A program made the position numbers and the translations under genes. Source: Lachnospiraceae bacterium (lineage in GTDB: Bacteria > Bacillota > Clostridia > Lachnospirales > Lachnospiraceae). Taken from it: 64,000 nucleotides of DNA. Under the pieces are notes generated by a model. That model was given only the letters and a program-made list of their open reading frames with translations, did no database searches and was not told the origin of the DNA. Positions 17,325 to 26,262 of the stretch are shown in pieces. Position 1 is the first letter of the stretch, and every line of letters begins with the position of its first letter. Location: positions 124,001 to 188,000 of the forward strand of contig JAEFAR010000001.1 of the NCBI GenBank assembly GCA_016287675.1. Reading direction: 5' to 3'.

Positions 17325-18317
17325 ATGGATAATAAGAATTATGATATAAAAAAGCAGATCCTTGATAAGATCAGGGAATACGACAGGATCATCATCGGAC
17401 GTCATTTCAGACCTGACGGAGATGCGGTGGGTTCTACAATGGGACTTGCCACCATACTTAGGGAATCCTTCCCCAAGAAAGAGATTTTCGTCGTGAACGA
17501 GGACTACTCCGATTACGTGGCATTCCTGGATGACGATAAGACAGTGCTTTCCGACGAAGCCTATGAAGGAGCACTTTTTATCGCTGTTGACACAGGCACT
17601 GTCGACAGACTTTCAAACAAAAAGTACACTCTTGCAAAGGAACTGGTTAAGATCGATCACCATGTGGACAATGCTCCTTATGGGGACATTTCCTGGGTTG
17701 AGGACTGGCGTTCATCCGCCTGTGAGATGATCGCGGATCTTGCTCTTACCTTTAAGGATGAGCTGAAAATGACCAAGCGGGCGGCAGAATGCCTGTTCAC
17801 CGGTATGGCCACCGATTCCGGACGTTTCCGTTTCGCATCTACAAGCGGAGAGACCATGAGGCTGGCAGGATTCCTTCTTGATTTCGGTCTTGACCTTGAA
17901 ACCATCTATGCTCATCTTTATCTCGAAGATTTTGATTACTACAAGTTCCAGTCGTACATTTTCGGACAGATGAAGATCACGGAAAACGGTGTCGCTTATG
18001 TAGTGGTCACACGCGAAATGCAGCAGGAATGGAATCTCAGCAACGAACAGGCCAGCAATGTTATCTCTATGCTTAATTCCATCAAGGGATCCATCATATG
18101 GCTTGCGTTCATCGAAAATCCCATGGATGATGACATCCGTGTCAGACTTCGTTCAAGATTTGTAACCATTAACAAACTCGGAGAGAAATACGGCGGAGGC
18201 GGACATGAGTGCGCAGCGGGAGCTACGGTTCATTCCATGGAAGAACTGCAGCAACTTGTGAACGATGCCGACGAGATCTCAAGGGATTACAAAGCAAACA
18301 ATACCGGCTGGATGTAA
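17325..18317 (+). CDS. DHH-DHHA1 phosphoesterase (NrnA-like), copy 2
   Basis: Tandem paralog of the preceding gene, 330 residues. GRHFRPDGDAVGST gives H27, D31 and D33; D89 in AVDTG and D111-H112-H113 in KIDHHVD are intact, as is the DHHA1 loop YGGGGHECAAGA. The pair is well diverged, so the duplication is old and the copies may differ in substrate, for example pAp versus 2-5mer RNA. The start follows AAAGGAAAC. It lies 9 bases before the phosphodiester glycosidase gene, suggesting cotranscription. Confidence 0.88.
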   Translation: MDNKNYDIKKQILDKIREYDRIIIGRHFRPDGDAVGSTMGLATILRESFPKKEIFVVNEDYSDYVAFLDDDKTVLSDEAYEGALFIAVDTGTVDRLSNKKYTLAKELVKIDHHVDNAPYGDISWVEDWRSSACEMIADLALTFKDELKMTKRAAECLFTGMATDSGRFRFASTSGETMRLAGFLLDFGLDLETIYAHLYLEDFDYYKFQSYIFGQMKITENGVAYVVVTREMQQEWNLSNEQASNVISMLNSIKGSIIWLAFIENPMDDDIRVRLRSRFVTINKLGEKYGGGGHECAAGATVHSMEELQQLVNDADEISRDYKANNTGWM

Positions 18318-18326
18318 GGAAAACTC

Positions 18327-19409
18327 ATGAAGAAAGCTCCCTTTGTCATAGTCTATGCCGTTCTGACAGCCCTTTTCACGGTTTACGTTGTTCTGACCAC
18401 CTTTGTGATAAAAGACGCGCCGGATGTCATGGTAAAAAACAGAATATCTGCCGGTCTGACTCCCACACCGGGAGCGGAAACTGCGGCAGTACCCGAAAAA
18501 GTTCCCGGTGGAACTCAGGGAGAGAGTGCTTCAGCCGAAACAGATGTCAGCACAAGTGAAGCCGGTGACGCAGATGTAACTCCCGCAGCAACGGTTAGTA
18601 CAACGCCTGCTCCTACTTTGTCACCGACTCCCACGATAGTGCCCACATGGTCTGAAAACGGATATTTAGATTCCGATATGTCGGTCTCCATAACGAAGTA
18701 TCGTGAGTATGATTCAGACATCTTCGTAGTTGATGTCGTCCTTGATTCAACGGATCTTCTTAAGGCGCAGCTTGCAACTGCAGTGGGAAGAAAAAGCAAC
18801 TGGGAGGTGGTCTCGGACATTTCAAAGACCTGCGAAAACCTCATCGTTTCCGTTAACGGAGACTGCTGGGCGTCAAGAAACGGCTACTCCATAAAGAACG
18901 GGGTTCTTATCAGGGATTCCGTCACCAGATACTCCAAGGGCCTGACCTTCCGGGAACCCGGTCAGGAGGACATGGTGATCTTTAAGGACGGAAGTGTCCG
19001 GATCATTAAAGAAGGCGAAGTTTCAGCGGAAGAACTGATGGAAATGGGGGCATGGCAGCTCTTTAATTTCGGACCGGCTCTTATAAACGACTATGCGGAT
19101 GTTTCCAAAACAAGTGTAACCACCACCGATGTGGCGGATTCAAAGAACCCCAGGACTGCCATAGGATCAATTGACGATCTTCACTATGTTTTTGTGGTCG
19201 TGGACGGAAGAAGCACATCAAATAAAGGCGTGACCTGCAGCCAGTTAGCCGAATTCGGCATGAAGCTGGGGTTGAGATACTTTTACAATCTTGACGGCGG
19301 CGGATCTTCAACTCTTTATTTTAACGGTGAAGTGATCAATCAGCCTTGCAGGCACAAGAACAAGGTAGAAGAACAGACGGTGAGTGATATAATTTATGTC
19401 GGACACTAA
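18327..19409 (+). CDS. Phosphodiester glycosidase family (NAGPA-domain) membrane-anchored protein
   Basis: An extracytoplasmic protein with one N-terminal transmembrane anchor (about 5-28), a Thr/Pro/Ser-rich linker to residue ~112, then a NAGPA domain (PF09992). Signatures: SVNGDCWAS, NPRTAIGSIDD, VFVVVDGR and YNLDGGGSSTLYFNGEVIN. Relatives cleave GlcNAc-phosphodiesters; in bacteria they act on cell-wall or exopolysaccharide phosphodiester sugars. It is in the DHH operon and overlaps the next gene by 14 bases. All upstream enzymes also act on phospho-esters, but they are cytosolic. Substrate unknown. Confidence 0.85.
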   Translation: MKKAPFVIVYAVLTALFTVYVVLTTFVIKDAPDVMVKNRISAGLTPTPGAETAAVPEKVPGGTQGESASAETDVSTSEAGDADVTPAATVSTTPAPTLSPTPTIVPTWSENGYLDSDMSVSITKYREYDSDIFVVDVVLDSTDLLKAQLATAVGRKSNWEVVSDISKTCENLIVSVNGDCWASRNGYSIKNGVLIRDSVTRYSKGLTFREPGQEDMVIFKDGSVRIIKEGEVSAEELMEMGAWQLFNFGPALINDYADVSKTSVTTTDVADSKNPRTAIGSIDDLHYVFVVVDGRSTSNKGVTCSQLAEFGMKLGLRYFYNLDGGGSSTLYFNGEVINQPCRHKNKVEEQTVSDIIYVGH

Positions 19410-19803
19410 AGAAAAAAGCTATTTTTCAAAAACATCTTTTATATATTTGATCATTTCTCTGGTTTTGGCTCTGACAGGGGCGATCTACGAGCTGTTTAGC
19501 CACGGAGTTTACTCCTATGCGATGATCTATGCATTTGCAGTACCCTTGATCTTCGGAACGCTTTTAAACATGATAATGGAGCGTTTAAAGGCACATATGC
19601 CCGGAAGCCTCACCCGTCAGATCTGGCATTCGGGTACAGGGACCATCACCTTGGGACTTTTGATCAGCGGTGTATTTCAGATCTATGGATCAGCCAATCA
19701 ATTATTGAATGTATATTATATTGCAGGACTTATTCTTCTGGTTACGGGCGCCATCCTTTACTTCGCAAGAGACAGGAAAGCGGGAGAGCAGAGCGTGAGA
19801 TAA
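19396..19803 (+). CDS. Small membrane protein of unknown function (4 TM)
   Basis: 135 residues with four hydrophobic segments (about 14-33, 38-58, 78-95, 103-121) and a basic tail. I do not recognise a family. Its start overlaps the NAGPA gene by 14 bases, with GGTGAG upstream inside that gene, which indicates translational coupling. It ends the operon, just before a strong bidirectional terminator. A supporting role for the NAGPA protein in the membrane is possible. Confidence 0.7.
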   Translation: MSDTKEKSYFSKTSFIYLIISLVLALTGAIYELFSHGVYSYAMIYAFAVPLIFGTLLNMIMERLKAHMPGSLTRQIWHSGTGTITLGLLISGVFQIYGSANQLLNVYYIAGLILLVTGAILYFARDRKAGEQSVR

Positions 19804-19821
19804 TATTGATTAATGAATTAA

Positions 19822-19855
19822 AAAAAGTCCTTCGGATCTCTCCGAAGGACTTTTT
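19822..19855. terminator. Strong bidirectional terminator between two converging operons
   Basis: Near-perfect 15-bp stem: AGTCCTTCGGA with TCCGAAGGACT around loop TCTC, flanked by A's on the left and T's on the right, so it works on both strands. Confidence 0.9.
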
Positions 19856-19887
19856 CATACACGGGGTAAGCCCCGTTTTTTTATTTC

Positions 19888-22263
19888 TTAGCGAGCCTTT
19901 CTTTTAGAAACCATCATCATTGTGAAGGATCCTGCCATCATGAGCAGAAGGATGAACATTACTGCCATGGAAGCATCGCCTGTCTTGGGTGTTGAATCAG
20001 CAGCAGCCTTTACGTAAGTGCAGCCCTTATCGAATTCAACTGTACCCTTGTAGTTCTTGATGGTACCTGTAACAGTGATAACGTCACCGACCTTGATGTC
20101 GCTGCCGCCTGTGAGACGATAAGCCTGAATTGTCTTGTCGCCTACAGTCATGTTAACGGTGATGTTACCGTACTGCTCGGAGTAAGCGGAAACGATCTCG
20201 GAAACTGTTCCTGTGATCTCCTGGATACCGGGCATTGTCTCGCCTTCAGCAAGAGCGTAAGCCTTTTCCATTACGAGAAGGTCCTTGGCGTAAGCGAGCT
20301 TCTGACCCTTTACGTAAGTGCAGCCCTTATCGAATTCAACAGTGCCCTTGTAGTTCTTGAGAGTACCTGTAACGGTGATAACATCACCAACCTTGAGATC
20401 GGAACCGCCGGTGAGACGATAAGCCTGAACGATCTTGTCGCCAACCTGCATGTTAACTGTGATGTTCTTGTACTGTTCACTGTAAGCTGAAGGGATCTCT
20501 ACGATCTTTCCGGAAAGAACCTGTGTTCCGGGCATTGTTTCGCCCTCAGCAAGAGCGAATGCCTTGTCGAGAGTGATGAGCTGCTTAGCTTCGTCAACGG
20601 AAAGTGTCTTGGAGTAAGTGCAGCCCTTATCAAATTCAACAGTGCCCTTGTAGTTCTTAAGAGTACCTGTAACAGTGATAACGTCGCCTACCTTAAGATC
20701 GGAACCGCCTGTGAGACGATAAGCCTGAACGATCTTGTCGCCAACCTGCATGTTTACGGTGATGTTCTTGTACTGATCGCTGTAAGCTGAAGGGATCTCA
20801 ACGATCTTGCCGCGGAGAACCTGAGTGCCTGCCATTGTCTCGCCGTCAGCAAGAGCAAATGCCTTTGCAAGTACTTCTGCTTCGCAGAGATCTGAAGCCT
20901 TGGCTTCAACAGTAAGCTCGATGGTAACTGTATCCTTTGCATCATTGCATGTGAGTGTGGCAACGATTGTGATCTTCTGATCCTTTTCTGTCTGAACGAG
21001 AGGAAGAGTGTCACCTACGTGAGTAGCGCCTGTGATGTCGTATCTTATAGCAACATCTGTGTAGGTGGAGCCTGTGGGCTTAAGCGCAAGTGTTGTATCT
21101 GCCTGAACCTTTGAAGGGATACCAAGCTGATTCTTTTCAAATGCAACCTTCTCTGCGTCTGTTCTCTTAGGAAGAGTGTAGTTTGAGAATGCATCTGCTG
21201 TTACGGGAGAGAGATAGAAAGCTCCGTCGTAAAGTGTGAGGATACCTGTTGCATCTGCAAGGTAACCGATGTGAGAAGTAAATGCATCCTTAAATGTTGT
21301 CTGCTCATCCTTTGTGATAGGGCAAACGGAAGAGGAGAGTCTTACATAGGACTGCTTGTCGCCAAGCTGGAACATGAAGTAAGTAGGATCGGAACCGATT
21401 CCGATGATCTCAACGCCCTTGAGGGATACGAGAAGACCCTGCTTAGCTGTGAGGTTCTTGTCCTTGAGGCTCTCAGCCTTCTTGTAGAGTTCAGTGTAAT
21501 CAGCGGGAGCAACCTTGTTAACGGTAGAATTAACGATCTCTACGGATGCTTCGATGATCTCATAGGTTCCTGAGTAAGTGGAACGCTTACCTGTAGCCTG
21601 TACAGTCATGCCTTCCTTGATGCCGAGATCCGTTACGGGATCCTTGGACATGTTGTAAACATAGTATCCGCCGTCATTGTCCTGGAAGTAGAGAGCATTT
21701 GTTGAATTGCCCTTTGACTTTGCGATGATGGCTGTAACAACGCCCTTAACAACAACTGTCTGGCCCTCTGTTGCAGCAACGTACTCGTTCCAGGAGAATT
21801 CCTTGTAAGCAGGTACGAAGTGCTTGAAAGCTGCGGAAGCTGTAGCGCCGTTTGCGTCTTTAAGTGTAGCTGTGAGAGTGTAGTCGATCTGGGAAGAGGT
21901 CTTTTCATCTACATCGATCTTAACCATCTTCTTGGAGTCCATTGCGCCGACTGTTACTCCGGATTTAACATCAACCGACCAATCAACTGTGTAAGTTACA
22001 CCGTCGATCTTTACAACGCCGACTACTGTGTAGTCGGAAGCTGTAGCTGTTGCACTTCCGTCTTTTGAAGCGTACATATTGTTGAGATAATCCTTAGCTG
22101 CGTTTACGCCTGCTGTGTCGACAGCGGGTGCTGCGGTAGGTGTCTGCGTTGCTGCGGGTGCGGGAGTAGCAGCGGGTTCTTCGTTATCTTTTCCGCAACC
22201 GGCAAGGCAGGCAATGCTCATTGCTGCAACAAGCAGTAATGAAAGAAGTTTTTTACTCTTCAT
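19888..22263 (-). CDS. OB-fold repeat surface protein with lipobox and C-terminal sorting-like tail
   Basis: A 791-residue extracellular protein, last gene of the nuclease/ABC operon. Lipoprotein signal with CLAGC (C23) and an Ala/Thr/Pro linker to ~50. Residues ~155-245 look like a nucleic-acid-binding type OB fold. Residues ~451-750 hold three tandem repeats with a period of exactly 100 residues, each with an AYRLTGGSD core followed by KVGDVITVTGT and EFDKGCTY. The C-terminus is TPKTGD, a hydrophobic helix and SKRKAR, like a sortase substrate of the (S/N/T)PxTG type. Having both anchors is unusual. No catalytic motif seen; a DNA- or RNA-capturing role beside the nuclease lipoprotein is inference. 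Start follows GGAAGGAAAAAAAG. Confidence 0.78.
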   Translation of the reverse strand: MKSKKLLSLLLVAAMSIACLAGCGKDNEEPAATPAPAATQTPTAAPAVDTAGVNAAKDYLNNMYASKDGSATATASDYTVVGVVKIDGVTYTVDWSVDVKSGVTVGAMDSKKMVKIDVDEKTSSQIDYTLTATLKDANGATASAAFKHFVPAYKEFSWNEYVAATEGQTVVVKGVVTAIIAKSKGNSTNALYFQDNDGGYYVYNMSKDPVTDLGIKEGMTVQATGKRSTYSGTYEIIEASVEIVNSTVNKVAPADYTELYKKAESLKDKNLTAKQGLLVSLKGVEIIGIGSDPTYFMFQLGDKQSYVRLSSSVCPITKDEQTTFKDAFTSHIGYLADATGILTLYDGAFYLSPVTADAFSNYTLPKRTDAEKVAFEKNQLGIPSKVQADTTLALKPTGSTYTDVAIRYDITGATHVGDTLPLVQTEKDQKITIVATLTCNDAKDTVTIELTVEAKASDLCEAEVLAKAFALADGETMAGTQVLRGKIVEIPSAYSDQYKNITVNMQVGDKIVQAYRLTGGSDLKVGDVITVTGTLKNYKGTVEFDKGCTYSKTLSVDEAKQLITLDKAFALAEGETMPGTQVLSGKIVEIPSAYSEQYKNITVNMQVGDKIVQAYRLTGGSDLKVGDVITVTGTLKNYKGTVEFDKGCTYVKGQKLAYAKDLLVMEKAYALAEGETMPGIQEITGTVSEIVSAYSEQYGNITVNMTVGDKTIQAYRLTGGSDIKVGDVITVTGTIKNYKGTVEFDKGCTYVKAAADSTPKTGDASMAVMFILLLMMAGSFTMMMVSKRKAR
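20008..20880 (-). repeat. Three tandem ~300-bp coding repeats (100-residue period)
   Basis: Units at about 20581-20880, 20281-20580 and 20008-20280. The first two units (protein order) are almost identical in DNA and protein; the third has diverged. The exact 300-base period makes this stretch prone to in-frame expansion or loss by recombination, and to assembly collapse in short-read genomes. Confidence 0.9.
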
Positions 22264-22285
22264 CTTTTTTTCCTTCCCTTTTAAT

Positions 22286-23728
22286 TTAATGGTTGATAGT
22301 TATATATTCTTTAGATAACACCTTTATCTGATAAGCGCCGTCAAAGTACTCGACGATACCCTTGACGGAGATCGTCCTTCCTTCGTAAGCATCCGCTTTT
22401 ATCAGATTTCGGTTGTCATCGTAAAGCACTGCTGTTCTGACGTCCACTTTGACACCGCCCTGGGTCTCGCAGTGGAGGGTCATGGCTCCGTTTGAGGAGC
22501 TGGCGGGATTCGAAGTTGTGTAAACACTGATCACATCAAGATCGTTCATGGTGACTGTTGTTCCCTGAATAAGGTCCGCATAGGCATATGTTTTCTCTAC
22601 GGTTTTTACGTTGCCGTTCTCATCTTCTTCAACAAGCTCCATATCAACCTTGCCATTAACAAAGGTTTCGGGATCGATCTCTGTGAAAGCGGCTTCGAAG
22701 CCTGTTCCGAGGAGCTGGAGGTTGGAAGGATCGTTGGGCTTCATCACCTTGTAGGAAACATCGGCGATCTGATAGGTTCCGCCTGCTTCATAGTACTGGC
22801 AGGAGCCTACGATCCTTACCCGATTGCCAACATGAAGGATTTCAAGCCCGGCACCGTTTAAGTTGTAGCCGTAGAAAACCGAGATGCCGTAGTAGAGGCC
22901 CGTTTCGGGATCATATTCCTCAACATAGACCGTGCTGTCTGAGTTTACTGTAACAACACCTTCGAATGCTACTTTGGATCCGTTGTAATCAGCGATGTTC
23001 AGTCTGAGTTCCTTTAAGGTGAGCTCATGAGCATCTCCGTAGAAGAAATCGGGATCCTTTTCGCCTGAATAAAGATTCAACTTGCATGCCTTAGCGTTCG
23101 TGAGAGCGGACATTGCGATCTCACCGTAACGGTTGTTGGCGGTGGAAGATGCGATTGCAAGTCCGTTTTGAAGAAGCTCCAGGTTCAGGTTTCTGTAAGT
23201 GTCGTTGTCGGCAGTTTTGTACCAGACCCAGACAAGATAGCGTCCTCCGGTGGAATCAAGATTCCAGTTGGAATCATCAGATTCAAGGATGATGGAGGTG
23301 GCTTTGGAAAGAGCATTTCTTGTGTATTTGGAAGCTGCTTTTCCGTATTCTTCGATCTTACCTGTGGATTCGGGCGTGTTAACAGCGAGGAAACGGGCTT
23401 TGAGAAGACCTGTGTCTACCACGGAAGAGGGTACATCAAAATGAACTGTATCTCCGTCCACGTAGCTTTTTACGGTTGCTTCTGTCTTAAGCGAGTTTGT
23501 TGACATGTCCAGCGTAAGCCGGGCAGCGAAATCGATGAACTCGGGTTCGGGAGTGGGAGAGGGCGTCGAAGTGGGAGTTAAGGTGGCTTCCACCGCAACC
23601 GACTGTGTATCGTCAGCCTCTTCCGGCCCGGCGTTGCCTCCCTTATCGCCGCAGGCATTGAATCCTGCAGCAACAAGGAGCAGCGCAACGACTAAAGCTA
23701 TGCTTGTTTTACTTTTTCTTTTTATCAT
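22286..23728 (-). CDS. Staphylococcal-nuclease-like (thermonuclease) lipoprotein with OB-type domains
   Basis: A 480-residue predicted surface lipoprotein (lipobox around C26, preceded by NA, a weak box). Residues ~83-220 are an SNase domain: VDGDTVHF (D91, D93), KARFLAVNTPES and GGRYLVWVW. R112, E120 and R163 match the catalytic Arg35, Glu43 and Arg87 with near-identical spacing; Ca ligand Asp40 is Asn117, as in some homologs. Two further beta-rich segments (~240-330 and ~395-475) look OB-like. Such enzymes cut DNA and RNA. It sits 25 bases after the ABC solute-binding protein and 22 before the OB-repeat protein, so nuclease and importer are probably coexpressed. Confidence 0.85.
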   Translation of the reverse strand: MIKRKSKTSIALVVALLLVAAGFNACGDKGGNAGPEEADDTQSVAVEATLTPTSTPSPTPEPEFIDFAARLTLDMSTNSLKTEATVKSYVDGDTVHFDVPSSVVDTGLLKARFLAVNTPESTGKIEEYGKAASKYTRNALSKATSIILESDDSNWNLDSTGGRYLVWVWYKTADNDTYRNLNLELLQNGLAIASSTANNRYGEIAMSALTNAKACKLNLYSGEKDPDFFYGDAHELTLKELRLNIADYNGSKVAFEGVVTVNSDSTVYVEEYDPETGLYYGISVFYGYNLNGAGLEILHVGNRVRIVGSCQYYEAGGTYQIADVSYKVMKPNDPSNLQLLGTGFEAAFTEIDPETFVNGKVDMELVEEDENGNVKTVEKTYAYADLIQGTTVTMNDLDVISVYTTSNPASSSNGAMTLHCETQGGVKVDVRTAVLYDDNRNLIKADAYEGRTISVKGIVEYFDGAYQIKVLSKEYITINH

Positions 23729-23753
23729 ATTATTACCTGATATTTAAAACTGA

Positions 23754-25241
23754 TTAGTACTGGCAGTTCTTGATTGCTTCCTTAAATGCGGCATCAATGT
23801 TCTTGTCCACATCGCCTGTGATGAGGAAGCACTTCTGCATGAGTGATCCGACCTGATCACGTGCCTTGGAAGAACCGTTGAATGCGGGAGATACGTAGTA
23901 AGCCTTCTCCTGCTCAAGACAAACCTTAGCGGAAAGAGCGGAGATGTATGTGCCTCCGTCAGCCTTTGCAAGGTGAGCCTTGTAGATAGGGTTCTCAGCT
24001 ACGGATGAAAGAACGGGAACGTAGCCGGATGTGATGGAGAAGCTTGCCTGGAACTCAACACTTGTGGTGAGGTACTTTACAAACAGCCAGGAAGCGATGA
24101 CTTCCTGAGGGTTATCTTTCTTGAAGATACATACCGAAGGACCCTGGGAGATAACCTTGGGATTGGAAGGATCCACCTGAGGGATGGATGCGATACCGAC
24201 TTCAAAAGGATAATTTCCGGAGTTGTCAGCGGTAGGACGCTGGTGAGTAGCACCTGCGGATGAACCGATGGACATGTAGCTTCTTGTTCCTGTCTCAGCT
24301 ACGAAAAGGCCTGATGTGTAAGCACCGTAAAGCTGCTGAGTTGTAACAAGGTCATTCTGATACCAGTTTCTGAAACGCTTTACGAATTCCTTGTTCTTAG
24401 CATTGTCGAAGAGGAAGTGGTCGCCTGTAGCGCTGGTGTAAGGTGATCCGTACTGTTCGCACATGGTGATGAACCAGTTTGCTTCGGAGTCGTATCCGAG
24501 AGGAACGCACTGGGGATCGATGTCCTTGATGGTCTCACAGAGAGTTTCCATTTCATCCCATGTCTTGGGAACTTCAAGTCCGTTCTCATCAAAGAAGGTC
24601 TTGTTGTAGTAGAGAACTTCCGTTGACTTGGAGAAGGGCATTGTGTACATGTGCTCGTCTCCGAAGGAGGTTCCTTCTGCGTAGTAACCGTCGATGAAAT
24701 CATCGATCTGAGCCTGTGTGAGGCCGAGAGTCTCTGTTGTTCCGTCTGCTCTCTTTACGGTTTCCGTGCTGGAAATGAGGTTGTCAAGATGAGCAACCGC
24801 ATTTGCAAGATTGTAAAGAGCTACGTGGTCGGGATAGCAGTAAGCAATGTTGGGTTCGCTGCCTACCGTGATCTCTGTTGAGATCTGGTCTCTTACATCA
24901 TCATAACCGCCGACCTGGGACCACTCAATGTGGATCTTGGGATAGAGCTTGTTGAACTCGGCAATGTACTCATCAAGTACTGCTGAAAGGTTCTGACCCA
25001 TTGTGTGATAGAAGGTCAAAGTAACTTCGCTTCCGTCATAGCCGCCTGCAGGAACGGTAAAATTGGGACCGGCAGGTTTTGAGGGAGTTGAGGGGGTATT
25101 GTTCTGGTTTGTAGCATTGTTGGAAGATGCGGGTGTGGGTGTAGTCTTGGGAGCATCCGCAGTGCTTCCGCCGCAGGCGGTAAACAGCATGGAAGCTGCA
25201 AGAACCGTGCAGGCAAGAGTTTTGAAAAATCTCTTCTTCAT
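23754..25241 (-). CDS. ABC transporter solute-binding lipoprotein (family 1, CUT1 type)
   Basis: Extracellular substrate-binding component. Lipobox FTAC (C23) then an Asn/Thr/Pro-rich linker to ~58, followed by a family-1 fold starting VTLTFYHTMG, with FSKSTEVLYYNKTFFDENGL and PKTWDEMETLCETIK typical of UgpB/MalE-type proteins. I start at 25241, preceded by AAGGAGAT, not 42 bases further upstream. It belongs to the same operon as two permeases, an ATPase, an SNase lipoprotein and an OB-fold protein. The family usually binds sugars or glycerophosphodiesters; here the partner genes argue for nucleic-acid-derived ligands, which is inference. Confidence 0.85.
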   Translation of the reverse strand: MKKRFFKTLACTVLAASMLFTACGGSTADAPKTTPTPASSNNATNQNNTPSTPSKPAGPNFTVPAGGYDGSEVTLTFYHTMGQNLSAVLDEYIAEFNKLYPKIHIEWSQVGGYDDVRDQISTEITVGSEPNIAYCYPDHVALYNLANAVAHLDNLISSTETVKRADGTTETLGLTQAQIDDFIDGYYAEGTSFGDEHMYTMPFSKSTEVLYYNKTFFDENGLEVPKTWDEMETLCETIKDIDPQCVPLGYDSEANWFITMCEQYGSPYTSATGDHFLFDNAKNKEFVKRFRNWYQNDLVTTQQLYGAYTSGLFVAETGTRSYMSIGSSAGATHQRPTADNSGNYPFEVGIASIPQVDPSNPKVISQGPSVCIFKKDNPQEVIASWLFVKYLTTSVEFQASFSITSGYVPVLSSVAENPIYKAHLAKADGGTYISALSAKVCLEQEKAYYVSPAFNGSSKARDQVGSLMQKCFLITGDVDKNIDAAFKEAIKNCQY

Positions 25242-25356
25242 ATTTTGTATCTCCTTGTATGATGTGTATCGGCACGATTGCATCGTGCAATCCGACCTCT
25301 ATTATTTAAAGCCTCTCGGCATTAAATACTTAAAATTGTTTAAAAAGATGATGAGA

Positions 25357-26247
25357 TCATCCCTTGATACCGGAACGGCTTACACCCTTCATGATGTATT
25401 TTCTTAAGAAGATGAACACCAGGAAGAGAGGGAAGGAAACGATGGCTACTGCCGCCATCTGTACGGGGTAGTTTACATCACCCGTGGAAGCGGTAAAGGC
25501 GTTTCTCAGACCGTTTGTAACCAGTTTGTGCGCATCGTCCTTGGTAACCAGTCTGGGCCAGATGTAGGAGTTCCATGCACCCATCATCTTTAAGATGGTG
25601 ATAGAGATGAGGGTGGGAAGGGACAGGGGTACCATGACCTTCCAAAGGTACTTGATGTCGCTGGTTCCGTCCACTTTTGCCGCAAGATACAGTTCATTGG
25701 GTATCTGCAGGAAATTCTGGCGCAGCAGGTAAATGTAGAACACGCTGACCAGGAAAGGAACGATGAGTACTACATAAGTATCGATCCAGCCGAAGGTGTT
25801 GACGGTGCTGTAGTTTGTAATGGTGAAAAGTTCGCCGGGGATCATCATGGTAGCCATGAGAAAAGCGAACATCGCATTCTTTCCTTTGAACTCAAGTCTT
25901 GCAAATGCAAAAGCAGAGAGCACGGTGATCACTAACGAAAGGATGGTGGAAACAACACCGACATACAGTGTGTTCAAAAAGAGCCGTCCGAGATTAGCGG
26001 TAGTGAAAGCACCGGGGTAGTTCGCAAAGATCACCTTTCTGGGCCAGAATGTGGGAACATTCAGGCGGTACTCGTCCAAAGTCTTAAGGGATGAGTTGAT
26101 CATCCAATAGAAGGGGAAGAGGATGATGAGTGCCATTACAATAAGGAAAGCATAAACCAGGATCTTAACGAGGATCTGAACAACTCTTTGAGTTGCGGTG
26201 ACCATCGCAAGATTTTTTTCGTGCATTGTATTGTTTTTTTCTGCCAT
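25357..26247 (-). CDS. ABC transporter permease, UgpE/MalG type
   Basis: Inner-membrane permease with six predicted helices. The EAA loop that docks the ATPase reads NELYLAAKVDGTSDIKYLWK followed by VMVPLSLPTL. Length of 296 is normal. I use ATG 26247, with GAGGTGAG eight bases upstream, over a GTG nine bases earlier. It is 15 bases downstream of the larger permease and 115 bases upstream of the binding protein. Together with the other permease it forms the membrane channel of a CUT1 importer. Confidence 0.9.
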   Translation of the reverse strand: MAEKNNTMHEKNLAMVTATQRVVQILVKILVYAFLIVMALIILFPFYWMINSSLKTLDEYRLNVPTFWPRKVIFANYPGAFTTANLGRLFLNTLYVGVVSTILSLVITVLSAFAFARLEFKGKNAMFAFLMATMMIPGELFTITNYSTVNTFGWIDTYVVLIVPFLVSVFYIYLLRQNFLQIPNELYLAAKVDGTSDIKYLWKVMVPLSLPTLISITILKMMGAWNSYIWPRLVTKDDAHKLVTNGLRNAFTASTGDVNYPVQMAAVAIVSFPLFLVFIFLRKYIMKGVSRSGIKG

Positions 26248-26262
26248 TTTTCTCACCTCACC

